DNA of 64,000 nt. It comes from Treponema sp. GTDB lineage: Bacteria; Spirochaetota; Spirochaetia; Treponematales; Treponemataceae. Every line of letters starts with the position of its first letter. Position 1 is the first letter of the stretch. The translations under genes were made by a program, and so were the position numbers. The stretch lies in the NCBI GenBank assembly GCA_024400915.1, contig JAKSLX010000006.1:1-64000 (forward strand). Direction: 5' to 3'. Shown here in pieces: positions 43,841-52,452 of the stretch. The notes below the pieces were generated by a model. It worked only from the letters and a program-made list of their open reading frames with translations, had not been told where the DNA came from and made no database searches.

Positions 43841-44391
43841 TTGCCTCCGCAACCGCCGCATCCACCGCCACAGTTACAATCGTCACCGCAACCGTCTCCG
43901 CCGCATCCACCACCACAGCCTCCGCAACCGCCGCCACATCCGCGTGGAGCAAGTTCTTCTTCTGTTGCATCGCGAACTTCTACGATTTCAACTTCAAAGT
44001 GAAGCCTTACACCTGCAAGTTCGTGGTTTCCGTCAACTGTAATCTTGTCGTCTGTAACTTTTGTTACGCGAACAATCTGTGGACCGGCTGCTGTCATTGC
44101 CTGGAACATCATTCCAGGTTCAATTGGCATGTCAGTTTCAAAGTTTGAGCGGTCAACATCTGTTACGAGTTCTTTGTGGTATTCACCGTAACCGTCCTTT
44201 GCTTCAAGAACAGTTTCAAACTTGTCACCAGGATTCTTTCCTGCAATCTGTTCTTCAAGCTTTGGAAGGAGCATTCCGCGTCCCTGAATGTAACCGAGGG
44301 GTTCTTTTCCTACTGAAGTATCAATAGTTTTGCCTTCGTCATTCTTAAGTGTATAGTTAATCGAAACGTACTTGTCGTTTTCTACTGTCAT
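43837..44391 (-). CDS. slyD: SlyD-like FKBP prolyl isomerase with Cys/Gly tail
   Basis: This 184-aa protein has an FKBP domain interrupted by the insert-in-flap region of SlyD (IDTSVGKEPLGYIQGRG, LEEQIAGKNPGDKFE, MFQAMTAAGP, DGNHELAG). It is a folding helper and metal-delivery chaperone in E. coli. The last 35 residues (from PRGCGGGCGG) contain nine Cys and many Gly with no His, unlike the His-rich tails of enterobacterial SlyD. It lies 13 bases downstream of the Nfu gene in the same operon, which suggests a metal or Fe-S link. Confidence 0.92.
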   Translation of the reverse strand: MTVENDKYVSINYTLKNDEGKTIDTSVGKEPLGYIQGRGMLLPKLEEQIAGKNPGDKFETVLEAKDGYGEYHKELVTDVDRSNFETDMPIEPGMMFQAMTAAGPQIVRVTKVTDDKITVDGNHELAGVRLHFEVEIVEVRDATEEELAPRGCGGGCGGCGGGCGGDGCGDDCNCGGGCGGCGGN

Positions 44392-44404
44392 AATTCAATG
44401 CTCC

Positions 44405-44644
44405 CTATTCATCCTGAACTACTTCGTTGATTTCAGGACATACTTCCTTAAGATAGCGTTCAATGCCCATCTTAAGAGTCATTGTTGCCATTGGACATGA
44501 ACCGCAGGCTCCAGTGAGCTTCAAGTGAACTTTATTGTCATCATCAATACAGATGAATTCCATGTCACCACCGTCTGCATTAAGCTGAGGTCTGAATGCT
44601 TCAAGTGTTTCCTTTACTTTAGCAATAAGTGTTTCGTCTGCCAT
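44405..44644 (-). CDS. NifU C-terminal domain (Nfu) Fe-S carrier
   Basis: This 79-aa stand-alone Nfu domain has LNADGGDMEF and the cluster-binding GACGSCPMAT (C47, C50). Nfu proteins hold and pass on Fe4S4 clusters. A GGAG ribosome binding site precedes the ATG. The SlyD-like gene follows in the same operon. No isc/suf genes are in the window. Confidence 0.93.
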   Translation of the reverse strand: MADETLIAKVKETLEAFRPQLNADGGDMEFICIDDDNKVHLKLTGACGSCPMATMTLKMGIERYLKEVCPEINEVVQDE

Positions 44645-44705
44645 AATTTACTCCGTGTTAAAGTTACTAAAATTAGAAAATAAATTCAATTGAAGAGCTG
44701 TTATA

Positions 44706-46436
44706 TCAGCCCATGGATTCAAGTTTGTGGTTAAGTTCAAGAATCTTTGTGTGCAGGAAGTGGTCAACGGCAAATTTTTCCATTACGCCGTATGAGTGCA
44801 TTTCACTGTCAACGATAGGCATTGTTTCCGTATCAAACTCTGTGAACTTTTTGTAGACATCAGGGAGTGATTCTTCAGGTGAACATGTGCACAACGGACG
44901 TTCCATAATGTCTACGGCAAGAAGTGAATCTGCCATTTCACCAATCTGAAGGGTTTCCTTAAGGTGTTCAAGAGTGATGATTCCGATCATTTCTTTTGTA
45001 TCACTTGTGATTACAGAGAAAGACTGGTTGTGATGTGTTTCAAAATTTTCAAGAACTGCTGCAAGAGTGTCAACTTCGCGTACTGTAGCAGGGCAGTCAG
45101 GAGTACAAAGGGATTCTGTACCCCAGGTAACATCCTTTACCTTTGTTGTCTTTATGATGTCTTCTTCAGTTACATTGAGACCAACTTCTCCGGCCTTAGT
45201 CACTCCATGTTTAACGCAGACTGGTCCAAGCAGCTGAACGATGAAAGTTGTAGCTGTGATTATGAGAATGATCTGTGGACCTATAGAATCCGCAAAGTCG
45301 TTGCTTGCGGCAATACTCAAACCGATGGCAACACCGGCCTGGCTCAAAAGACACCATGGAAGGAATTTTCGGACAGTGTCAGGTGCCTTTGTAATTCTTG
45401 CACCGAGCCTTGAACCGATGGATTTGCCAATGGTTCTTCCCGAAACATAGACGATGGCAAGAACTCCAAGGACAGGAGTAACAACCCAGATGTTGAGTTT
45501 TGCGCCTACAAGAACAAAGAATAGGACATAGATTGGAGGTGTGAATTTTTCAACAAGGGAGAAAATAGGTCTTGTTTTTCCTGGAGCAAAATTTACCATG
45601 AAGAAACCGAGAGACATTGCTGCAAGAATATTATCAAGACCAAGTTGGTTGCAGACACCGGTGCAAAGAAAAAGTCCTCCAAGTCCAAAAGAAAGGACAC
45701 GGCCTGCATCCTGCATCAGGTTCTTGATTACGAATGCAACCAGAGCTCCAAAAAATCCGCCAACGATAATTGAACCGAAAATGTCTTTTGCAATGTTCAA
45801 AAGCTGTGCACCAAGGGAAACTGAATGTCCGCCAAGAAGAGGGGCTACAAGAGTCGAAGCAATTGCATAGAGAATGAGGGCAACTGCATCATCCATGGCA
45901 ACAATACCGAGGATAGTCGTTGTAAGTGGACCGCGAGTTCTGTATTCCTTGAGAACGTCAGTCGTTGCAGCCGGTGCTGTAGCAGAACAGATGGCGCCAA
46001 GAACAAGTCCAAAAGAAACTGAAACCTTAATGTCGCCCATGAACGCATAGGCGATTCCTGTTACCAGAAGGCCTACAACAAAAAATGGAACGATGGATTC
46101 GCCTATGAGAATTCCGATGAACTGTTTTCCGTATTTTTTGATTACATCAATTTTAAGTTCTGCACCGATTAAGAATCCGATGAGAGAAAGTGCAATGGTG
46201 TTTACCGGATTAAGTGCGATGATTGTTTCCGGTCTGAGAACCTGAAGTCCAGAGGCACCGATGATGATTCCGATAACGATGTAGCCTACTACTTGCGGAA
46301 TGCGAAGCTTCTGGAAAAGTCTTCCGCCGATTGCGCCAAAAAACATGATGATGCCAAGAAGAAGAACGAACTGAGTTCCTGAAAGATGAGCAAAGTGCAT
46401 TACCTGGGGAAGTACCTGTGCAAAAGGATCGTCCAT
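44706..46436 (-). CDS. CPA2-type cation:proton antiporter with C-terminal CBS-like region
   Basis: This 576-aa protein has twelve or so membrane helices in the first 400 residues, with CPA2 features IGFLIGAELKIDVIKKYG, GAICSATAPAATTDVLKEY and MDDAVALILYA (the conserved ion-site acids), then a cytosolic part with two CBS-type units (near residues 440-560) instead of the RCK domain seen in KefB/C. It is likely a Na+/H+ or K+/H+ exchanger controlled by nucleotide binding. AGGAG precedes the ATG. The gene is monocistronic. Confidence 0.9.
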   Translation of the reverse strand: MDDPFAQVLPQVMHFAHLSGTQFVLLLGIIMFFGAIGGRLFQKLRIPQVVGYIVIGIIIGASGLQVLRPETIIALNPVNTIALSLIGFLIGAELKIDVIKKYGKQFIGILIGESIVPFFVVGLLVTGIAYAFMGDIKVSVSFGLVLGAICSATAPAATTDVLKEYRTRGPLTTTILGIVAMDDAVALILYAIASTLVAPLLGGHSVSLGAQLLNIAKDIFGSIIVGGFFGALVAFVIKNLMQDAGRVLSFGLGGLFLCTGVCNQLGLDNILAAMSLGFFMVNFAPGKTRPIFSLVEKFTPPIYVLFFVLVGAKLNIWVVTPVLGVLAIVYVSGRTIGKSIGSRLGARITKAPDTVRKFLPWCLLSQAGVAIGLSIAASNDFADSIGPQIILIITATTFIVQLLGPVCVKHGVTKAGEVGLNVTEEDIIKTTKVKDVTWGTESLCTPDCPATVREVDTLAAVLENFETHHNQSFSVITSDTKEMIGIITLEHLKETLQIGEMADSLLAVDIMERPLCTCSPEESLPDVYKKFTEFDTETMPIVDSEMHSYGVMEKFAVDHFLHTKILELNHKLESMG

Positions 46437-46551
46437 AAAAAACTCCTGAGACTGAACTTATTTTAAGTGATTTACAATAGTATATTGAGAAGAATTGATT
46501 GTTTCAATTTTTTGAAGGTCTTGACTTTGATGGGTTTTATTCAGTCAGAAA

Positions 46552-48594
46552 TTATTTGAGGATTTCATTTGCAACTTCTACTGGCGAAAGACTGTAGTAA
46601 AGCCATCCATACATTGCTGCGGCTGAAAGAATTTTTCTTCCGTATTCACGGGTTTCCGAATATGGAAGAGCTTCAAGAAAAATGTCGTTTGGAATTTTTT
46701 TTGTACCAAACTGCATGGCGGCGCTCTTTGTCCATGAGCGAACTCTGGAAATTCCACCGTTGTAGGAGAAGGCTGCAAGAATTATGGAACCGTCAAGGCG
46801 ACGGGTGAGTTCTTCCAGATAAAAGGAACCGAAAGTAATGTTTGTATCCGTGTCGGTCAAATCATATTCTGAAAGTTTCATTTTGCGGGCTATATCTCCT
46901 GCAGTGGAGTCCATGAGCTGGGTAAGTCCAACGGCACCTGCATGACTTGTAACTTTTGCATCAAAAAAACTTTCGCTCCTGATAAGGGCATAGAGTATGT
47001 ATTCTTCCTGTGTGAAATTTTCACAGGCTTTCTTTATGGATTTACTGTAGTTCTGCGGAAAGGCAAGGGCAAGAAGTTCTTTGTCTGGATTCACTTCAGA
47101 ATTGAATACCCGTCGTGAAGCAATGCGGATGCTCTGCACCAGATATTTCTCATCGATGTTTCCGCACTGCCATAAGAACTGAGCAAGCTTTTTTGCACAT
47201 TCAGTGCCGATGTTTTCCTTAAGTTCCTGATATTCGTCATTGATGTATTCTGCAAGTCCAAAATCTGCATATCCGTAAAGGAGTCTTTCCTTTTCTGCAT
47301 CGATTGAAATTTCCTTTCTGATGCCTACGGAACAAAGTTCTTTCTCAATTGCATTGTCATCAAGATCAAGTTTTTCCATTGAAAGGATCTTGTAGTAAAG
47401 GTCGCTGCCACTGTTCAATGCTTTTTGAAAATATTGGGTTGCTTCTTCTGGATTTGAATTCTTGATGAATCCTGTTTGTATCAACCGTGCCGTTACGTAT
47501 GAAAATTTTGAGCAGGCTTCTGGACTTGCCTTGTTCCACATGAGGTCGGCAGTCTTTTTGTAAAGCTCCCAGTTTTGTGAAGAAATGAGTCGGACTGAAA
47601 GAGTGTCAAAAAAATCGTTGTAGTATTCCTTGTCCTTTATCCTGTCTATATTCTCTTCCAGTACAGCAAAGGAATTTTCAGAAGAGGAACTGAGGCTTGC
47701 ATTAAGGATATACCATAAGGCATTGTCGTGAAGCTGATCCGTATCTGCCTGTTCCATTGCGGAAGTAAACCTTTCTATCGCTTTTGCAGTATCGCCTGTT
47801 TTTTCATAATAGCGGCCTGCATAAAAGTTGCAGTAGAACCTGCAGTTTTCGGGACTTGTCTTGCAAAGGGAATCCATAAAGTTTGCGGCTGCTTGAAAGT
47901 CCTTTGTTCCGTAGAGAAGGGTTTTCCCTGTGTCACTGAAAACAACGGGCTTTCTGTTTGCCTTTACTTCCAGAACAGAATTGATGCATTCAGCAGCGGC
48001 AAGGTAATCCTTGTTGTAAACCAGCCATCTGAATTTTGCGAGTGCGTTTGATTCTGGATTTTCTATTTTAATGAATTCCTGATGGAATTTACCGTGCCAG
48101 GAAGAATAGAATCGTTCTGAAAGCCATATCCTGAATTCCTTCTTAAGGCGGGAATCGTTTTTCTTGAGCATGGAAAGCAATCTGTAGTAGACCAGTTCGT
48201 TGCTGCTTTTCTTGCAGTCAATGGAATCTGTCTTAGACATTATGCTGTAGTATTCTTTTTGCCTGTAGAGTTCCTTTACATAAAGGAGCAGACTTTCTTC
48301 GTCTGGAAATGATTTATAAAGCAGACGGCAGCCTGCAGTGCGTTCCTGAATTGAACCGGTTTCAGCCAGCTTTTCCATTGCTTTTCGTGAAATCAACGGA
48401 CTGCCTTTTTTTGCGGCATCCTTAAAACTGTGGATTGCCTGTGACGTATTGTTTTCTTTTAGTGAGTTTAAAGCAATGAAGTACGATGCATCAACACCGT
48501 ACTTTTTCTGGAGGGTGCTGTTCTGCGCACAACCAAAACCTGAGAAGGCAAGAAGAAGACATAGGGTAGTTGTGGTTATGCGAGAAAGCTTCAT
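46552..48594 (-). CDS. Soluble-type lytic transglycosylase, lipoprotein
   Basis: This 680-aa protein has a lipoprotein signal ending in SGFGC (C22), a long superhelical region with TPR-like repeats, and a C-terminal SLT domain with catalytic E541 in IRSESFFDAK followed by SHAGAVGLTQLMDSTA and AAFSYNGG. It cleaves the glycan strands of peptidoglycan to the 1,6-anhydro form. It begins 3 bases after the stop of the LysM gene, so both are probably in one operon, which pairs a cell-wall-binding protein with a cell-wall-cutting enzyme. Confidence 0.93.
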   Translation of the reverse strand: MKLSRITTTTLCLLLAFSGFGCAQNSTLQKKYGVDASYFIALNSLKENNTSQAIHSFKDAAKKGSPLISRKAMEKLAETGSIQERTAGCRLLYKSFPDEESLLLYVKELYRQKEYYSIMSKTDSIDCKKSSNELVYYRLLSMLKKNDSRLKKEFRIWLSERFYSSWHGKFHQEFIKIENPESNALAKFRWLVYNKDYLAAAECINSVLEVKANRKPVVFSDTGKTLLYGTKDFQAAANFMDSLCKTSPENCRFYCNFYAGRYYEKTGDTAKAIERFTSAMEQADTDQLHDNALWYILNASLSSSSENSFAVLEENIDRIKDKEYYNDFFDTLSVRLISSQNWELYKKTADLMWNKASPEACSKFSYVTARLIQTGFIKNSNPEEATQYFQKALNSGSDLYYKILSMEKLDLDDNAIEKELCSVGIRKEISIDAEKERLLYGYADFGLAEYINDEYQELKENIGTECAKKLAQFLWQCGNIDEKYLVQSIRIASRRVFNSEVNPDKELLALAFPQNYSKSIKKACENFTQEEYILYALIRSESFFDAKVTSHAGAVGLTQLMDSTAGDIARKMKLSEYDLTDTDTNITFGSFYLEELTRRLDGSIILAAFSYNGGISRVRSWTKSAAMQFGTKKIPNDIFLEALPYSETREYGRKILSAAAMYGWLYYSLSPVEVANEILK

Positions 48595-48596
48595 TA

Positions 48597-50408
48597 TTAT
48601 TCAGCCGGAATAAGAATATATGTTCCTGCGATGATGTGATCCGGATTTCTGATCTTGTTGTATTTTGCAAGCTTCTTGTATTTCCAAGGAGTCTTGTAAT
48701 ATGCAGTTGAAATATCCCAGAGAGTATCACCCCAGACAATCTTGTAGCGGATGTCCGGAATTGGTTCTGGAGAAGGCTCTGGTTCTGCCGGTACGACAGC
48801 CGCTGGAGTTTCTGCTACAACAATGGTGTCTTCCTTTGCGGATATGACTTCATTTGTTTCTGTGTATACAGGCGGTTCTTCTTCTGCAGCTTCTGTAAGT
48901 TCCTCTGGTTCTTCTTCTATTACTTCGACCTTTACATCATTGTTCTTTGTGAACTTAGAGAAAATATTGAAGTTAGATGGAATTACAAATAGTGTAAGGA
49001 GAACTGCAAGAATACAGATGATTGCACAGATGATGCAGATGATCATAGGAACCTTAGAGTTTCCTGGTTTTTCCTTTTCCTCTTCAAAGTCGTATGTGCC
49101 CGAAGTTCCTTCAAGAGTTTCCTTGTCGTAAAGGTTGCTGAACATGCTTGTGCTTGGTGCAAAAGTCGGATTTTTTGGCTGTTCGTCAAAATTCAAAATG
49201 TCATCCCCCTCATTTTTTACATCGAAGTCTGGAGGAAGTGTAAAGTCTTCAGTGTCATCTGTCAATGATTCATCGCTGTCAAAATCAGGAAGGTCATAGA
49301 GTGATGAATCATCTTCTGTAGATGTTGTATAGTCGTCGGTTCCAAGTGAAGTTGCTTCAAGATCATCAAAATCCGGGAGATCAAGAATTTCTGTAGATGA
49401 ATCAGATGATTCTACTGTGCTGTCATCGAGCGTTGTTGCATCAAGGTCATCAAAATCAGGAAGTTCAAGGTCGCCTCCCAAATCATCTGCTGAATTGTCT
49501 GAAGCAGGTTCTTCTTCCTTTTCTTCTGCTGGCATTTCAAACATTGAGTCGTCAAAGTCCGGAAGGTCGTTTGCGAAATCTTCTTCTGTGTTTTCTGTTT
49601 CTTCTGTGACACTTGAGTCTTCTGCAATTGTTTCTTCCGCTGAAAAATCATCGTCAAAAATATCGTCGTCACTGAGAGTTGGTTCTTCAACTGAAGTTTC
49701 TTCAAACGGTTCGTCTACAACAGGATCTTCAACTTCAGGTTCATCTTCTTTTGTTGGTTCTTCAGTTTCTTCGGCGGCTTCTTCCTTTGCTCCAAACTCA
49801 GGAAGTTCAAGGCTGTTTTCACCGAATATATCTTCTGCATCATTCGTTGAAGAATTTTCTGAAAGTGTTGGTTCTTCAGTTTCTGAAATTTCTTCTTCTG
49901 CGTGTGCAGGTTCGTTTACATCCTCAAAAGAAAAATCTTCTGAAGGGAGAGGTATTTCTTCCGATTCGAATTCTTTCTTTTCTACAAAGTCATCAAGACC
50001 TGCTTTTTCAAGGTCGTTGTCTGAAATAGTCACATCGTCCTCCTCTTCTTCAATAGCACCACCGTTGAGACCGGCAAGTGTCCTTGACTGAAGAGTCACC
50101 TGAATCTCGCTTTTTTTTCCGGTTTCAGGATCTCTGATTTCTGCAGAAAGTTCATTGTTTTCGTCAACATCGATGGCAAGGCAAAGTGTAGGTTCACCGT
50201 TTTCATGAGGCTTAAGGTTTTTGATTTCAAGTGTATCTATGTATTCTGCTCCTTCAAGGGAACCTGTGTCAGTTCTGTAAACTTCCACCTGTACCTTTGT
50301 CTGATTGTCCATGACAGTCGTAAGATCCAGTGTTCTTTTTTCAGGATTGCCTTCTTCAAGCAAAGGATAGAAACTTCCGTCAGCAAGTTTGATTCCAATT
50401 GATTTCAT
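48597..50408 (-). CDS. Acidic-repeat membrane protein with C-terminal LysM domain
   Basis: This 603-aa protein has a small beta-rich N-terminal domain (residues 1-110), then about 330 residues of very acidic low-complexity sequence with repeats of LPDFDD, one membrane helix at about 451-475, a Glu/Pro-rich linker, and a LysM domain at 552-601 (YKIVWGDTLWDISTAYY). The acidic region should be cytoplasmic and the LysM periplasmic, so it can link peptidoglycan to cytoplasmic partners, somewhat like FimV. A sigma-28-type promoter precedes it, suggesting a link to motility. Confidence 0.85.
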   Translation of the reverse strand: MKSIGIKLADGSFYPLLEEGNPEKRTLDLTTVMDNQTKVQVEVYRTDTGSLEGAEYIDTLEIKNLKPHENGEPTLCLAIDVDENNELSAEIRDPETGKKSEIQVTLQSRTLAGLNGGAIEEEEDDVTISDNDLEKAGLDDFVEKKEFESEEIPLPSEDFSFEDVNEPAHAEEEISETEEPTLSENSSTNDAEDIFGENSLELPEFGAKEEAAEETEEPTKEDEPEVEDPVVDEPFEETSVEEPTLSDDDIFDDDFSAEETIAEDSSVTEETENTEEDFANDLPDFDDSMFEMPAEEKEEEPASDNSADDLGGDLELPDFDDLDATTLDDSTVESSDSSTEILDLPDFDDLEATSLGTDDYTTSTEDDSSLYDLPDFDSDESLTDDTEDFTLPPDFDVKNEGDDILNFDEQPKNPTFAPSTSMFSNLYDKETLEGTSGTYDFEEEKEKPGNSKVPMIICIICAIICILAVLLTLFVIPSNFNIFSKFTKNNDVKVEVIEEEPEELTEAAEEEPPVYTETNEVISAKEDTIVVAETPAAVVPAEPEPSPEPIPDIRYKIVWGDTLWDISTAYYKTPWKYKKLAKYNKIRNPDHIIAGTYILIPAE

Positions 50409-50457
50409 ATAAACCTCTTAGTCCACAGTGTTAAAAAAATATACTTCTGCCTTTAGA

Positions 50458-50484
50458 TTATCGGCTATTCCAAACGGAAAATTA
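50458..50484 (-). promoter_or_regulatory. Sigma-28 (FliA)-type promoter of the LysM/transglycosylase operon
   Basis: On the minus strand TAATTTTC (50484-50477), 11 bases, GCCGATAA (50465-50458). The -10 is a perfect match to the FliA consensus GCCGATAA with the consensus 11-base spacing, and the -35 resembles TAAAGTTT. The start codon is about 50 bases downstream. Confidence 0.65.
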
Positions 50485-50588
50485 GAGAAACCGAATATCT
50501 TTTTTGTAAGTAATTATTTACTGTAAAAATCAAACAAGAAAAGTGAAATCTACGGAAACAGTTTTTAAATGATTTTTATTTTTTTCTA

Positions 50589-50617
50589 TTGACATAATTA
50601 AATATATTTTATAATAT
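50589..50617 (+). promoter_or_regulatory. Promoter of the tRNA cluster
   Basis: TTGACA (50589-50594), 17 bases, TAATAT (50612-50617), about 15 bases before the first tRNA. An overlapping TATAAT at 50610 gives a 15-base spacing. Confidence 0.8.
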
Positions 50618-50631
50618 TCACTTACTTTCTT

Positions 50632-50716
50632 GGAGCGATGTCTGAGTGGTCGAAAGTACCTGTCTTGAAAACAGGCGTGGGGAGACCCACCGGGGGTTCG
50701 AATCCCTCTCGCTCCG
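50632..50716 (+). tRNA. tRNA-Ser (UGA)
   Basis: An 85-base class II tRNA with acceptor GGAGCGA/TCGCTCC, anticodon loop CTTGAAA (anticodon TGA), a long variable arm GTGGGGAGACCCAC-type stem, and T loop TTCGAAT. CCA is not encoded. Confidence 0.95.
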
Positions 50717-50748
50717 TAAATCTAAAAGGCCGCAGGCTTTTTAGAATT

Positions 50749-50833
50749 GGAGACGTGGTAGAGCGGTAATACAACGGATTGCTAATCCGTCACTTGCGCA
50801 AGCGGTGGGCAGGTTCGACCCCTGTCGTCTCCG
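50749..50833 (+). tRNA. tRNA-Ser (GCU)
   Basis: An 85-base class II tRNA with acceptor GGAGACG/CGTCTCC, anticodon stem CGGAT/ATCCG with loop TGCTA-type centre (anticodon GCT), and a variable arm with the stem CTTGCGCAAG region. CCA is not encoded. A small hairpin (AAAGGCC/GGCTTTT) separates it from the preceding tRNA. Confidence 0.93.
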
Positions 50834-50879
50834 CTACTAGAACAAGGATACTTGCTTTAGCAGCGTTTCTTGTTCTTAT

Positions 50880-50954
50880 GAGATTGTAGCTCAGCTGGAT
50901 TAGAGCATCACCCTGCGGAGGTGAGGGTCGCACGTTCGAATCGTGTCAGTCTCA
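50880..50954 (+). tRNA. tRNA-Arg (GCG)
   Basis: A 75-base tRNA with acceptor GAGATTG/CAGTCTC, D arm GCTC/GAGC, anticodon stem TCACC/GGTGA and loop CTGCGGA, so the anticodon is GCG (codons CGC and CGU). A20 in the D loop (after GG) and discriminator A73 fit arginine identity. T arm GCACG/CGTGT. CCA is not encoded. Most bacteria use ACG (inosine-modified) for this box, so GCG is noteworthy. Confidence 0.88.
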
Positions 50955-50961
50955 CATAAAA

Positions 50962-50995
50962 AAAGGCACTCGAGAAAATCGGGTGCCTTTATAAT
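50962..50995 (+). terminator. Terminator of the tRNA cluster
   Basis: AAAGGCAC and GTGCCTTT pair, with an inner CG/CG, followed by an AT-rich tail with a short T-run. Confidence 0.7.
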
Positions 50996-51068
50996 TTTAA
51001 AATGACTTCGTAAAAGCAATGATTCGAAGCATAATTCGCCCCATATACTGTATTTTTTGCCACGGCAA

Positions 51069-51097
51069 TCAACATAATTTTCAATTTTCATTATATT
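51069..51097 (+). promoter_or_regulatory. Promoter of MATE gene 1 (leaderless type)
   Basis: TCAACA (51069-51074), 17 bases, TATATT (51092-51097), then 6 bases to the ATG. There is no Shine-Dalgarno in the gap. Confidence 0.6.
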
Positions 51098-51103
51098 GAT
51101 GGC

Positions 51104-52432
51104 ATGAAACTCAATAAGACTTACTTCAATTCTATTTTTAAGATTGCTCTCCCTTTGATTCTGGCAAATGTAATCAGTCAGATCCAGATGATCATCGACA
51201 AGGCATTTTTGGGTCAGATGAACGACATCTACCTGAGCGCAATTGGAAATGTAAGCAGCCCGGTCTGGACATCACTTTCATTCTGTTTTTCCATCGTGAT
51301 CGGATCTTCGATAATCATCAGTCAGAAGGTTGGTGCAAAGGAAACTGGCGAGGTTGAAAAATACTCTGCTTCCATGCTTGTATGGACCAATGTAATTCCG
51401 ACTCTGCTTTTCATTTTCTGGTTCTTCTTCAACGGATATATTTTTCAGGCAATGGATGTTTCGGAAAATGTTCTGCCTTTATGCGTTGAATATACGAGAT
51501 GGTATTCGCCGTCAATTCTTCTTGTCGGACTTCAGTCTTCATCAATGGTAATCATGCAGACTTCAAACTACACGAAACCGATGGCATGTTATGGAATCAT
51601 TCGTGCCGGGGTAAACATTTTCCTTGACTGGGTAATGATTTTTGGACATCTTGGTTGTCCTGCCATGGGAATGAAGGGTGCTGCCATTGCAACTGTCATC
51701 GCGGAATATGCTGGCATGGCTTATGCAACATTCATTTTCTTTACAAGCAAGGAACTTTTTACAAGGCCTTCTTTTGCTGCCGTAAAGAAAGCATCTCCAT
51801 TTCCATTTTTGAAATCAGTAAAACTTGGCATCAATACAGCCCTTGAAGATTTTGCATGGAATGGAGCCAACCTGATCCTTATTGTAATCCTCAATTCTAT
51901 CAATGAAATGGCAGCTGGAATCTATTCAATGATTTTTGGAGTTGAACTTCTTGTAGTTGTTGTAATCGGTTCTTTTGGAAATGCAACACTTACGCTTACG
52001 GGCGAAGCAAAAGGTGCATGTGACAAAAACAAATACCGCGGTACGGTTCTTTCAGCGGGAATACTTTCAACGGGTGTTTCTCTTTTCATGCTCTTTATGT
52101 GTCTTGCAATTCCAGGTAAAATCATCGGACTCTTTTCAAAAGATCCGGAACTCATTGCAGGCTGCGGAATCTATCTTATCCTCATGTGCATCAATCTCTA
52201 CGGAAAGTCAGGCAACATCATCATCGGCAGTGCAATCCGTGGAAGCGGTAACACTATCTGGATGTTCTTTACTCAGATTGCTGGATCGGTAATTGTAATT
52301 TCGTCTGCACTCTTTTTTGTTCGCGTGTTGGATATGGGTATTGCTGGTGTGTTCACGGCAATCATTACAGATGAACTAATTAGATCAATGATCAACTATT
52401 TGAAATATAGAAGCATCGTGAAGAAATTCTGA
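51104..52432 (+). CDS. MATE-family efflux transporter 1
   Basis: This 442-aa protein has twelve membrane helices. The two MATE halves show in PLILANVISQIQMIIDKAFLG and MGMKGAAIATVIAEYAGMAY (each split by family position). These carriers export organic cations, drugs or peptides using Na+ or H+. It lies immediately upstream of an AgrC/AgrA-like two-component pair on the same strand (20-base gap), so it may export or clear the signal they sense. Translation probably starts at the 5' end of the mRNA. Confidence 0.9.
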   Translation: MKLNKTYFNSIFKIALPLILANVISQIQMIIDKAFLGQMNDIYLSAIGNVSSPVWTSLSFCFSIVIGSSIIISQKVGAKETGEVEKYSASMLVWTNVIPTLLFIFWFFFNGYIFQAMDVSENVLPLCVEYTRWYSPSILLVGLQSSSMVIMQTSNYTKPMACYGIIRAGVNIFLDWVMIFGHLGCPAMGMKGAAIATVIAEYAGMAYATFIFFTSKELFTRPSFAAVKKASPFPFLKSVKLGINTALEDFAWNGANLILIVILNSINEMAAGIYSMIFGVELLVVVVIGSFGNATLTLTGEAKGACDKNKYRGTVLSAGILSTGVSLFMLFMCLAIPGKIIGLFSKDPELIAGCGIYLILMCINLYGKSGNIIIGSAIRGSGNTIWMFFTQIAGSVIVISSALFFVRVLDMGIAGVFTAIITDELIRSMINYLKYRSIVKKF

Positions 52433-52452
52433 TGTCATGATAAAATATAAAC

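Noticed and set aside
48751..50091. Long Ser-rich open frames on the plus strand opposite the LysM gene
   Set aside because: They are mirror readings of the Glu/Asp/Pro-rich repeats; the minus-strand frame has a ribosome binding site, a membrane helix and a LysM domain.
50900..51091. 63-aa minus-strand frame ending RTCDPHLRRVML
   Set aside because: It is the reverse reading of the tRNA-Arg gene, a common false gene call.
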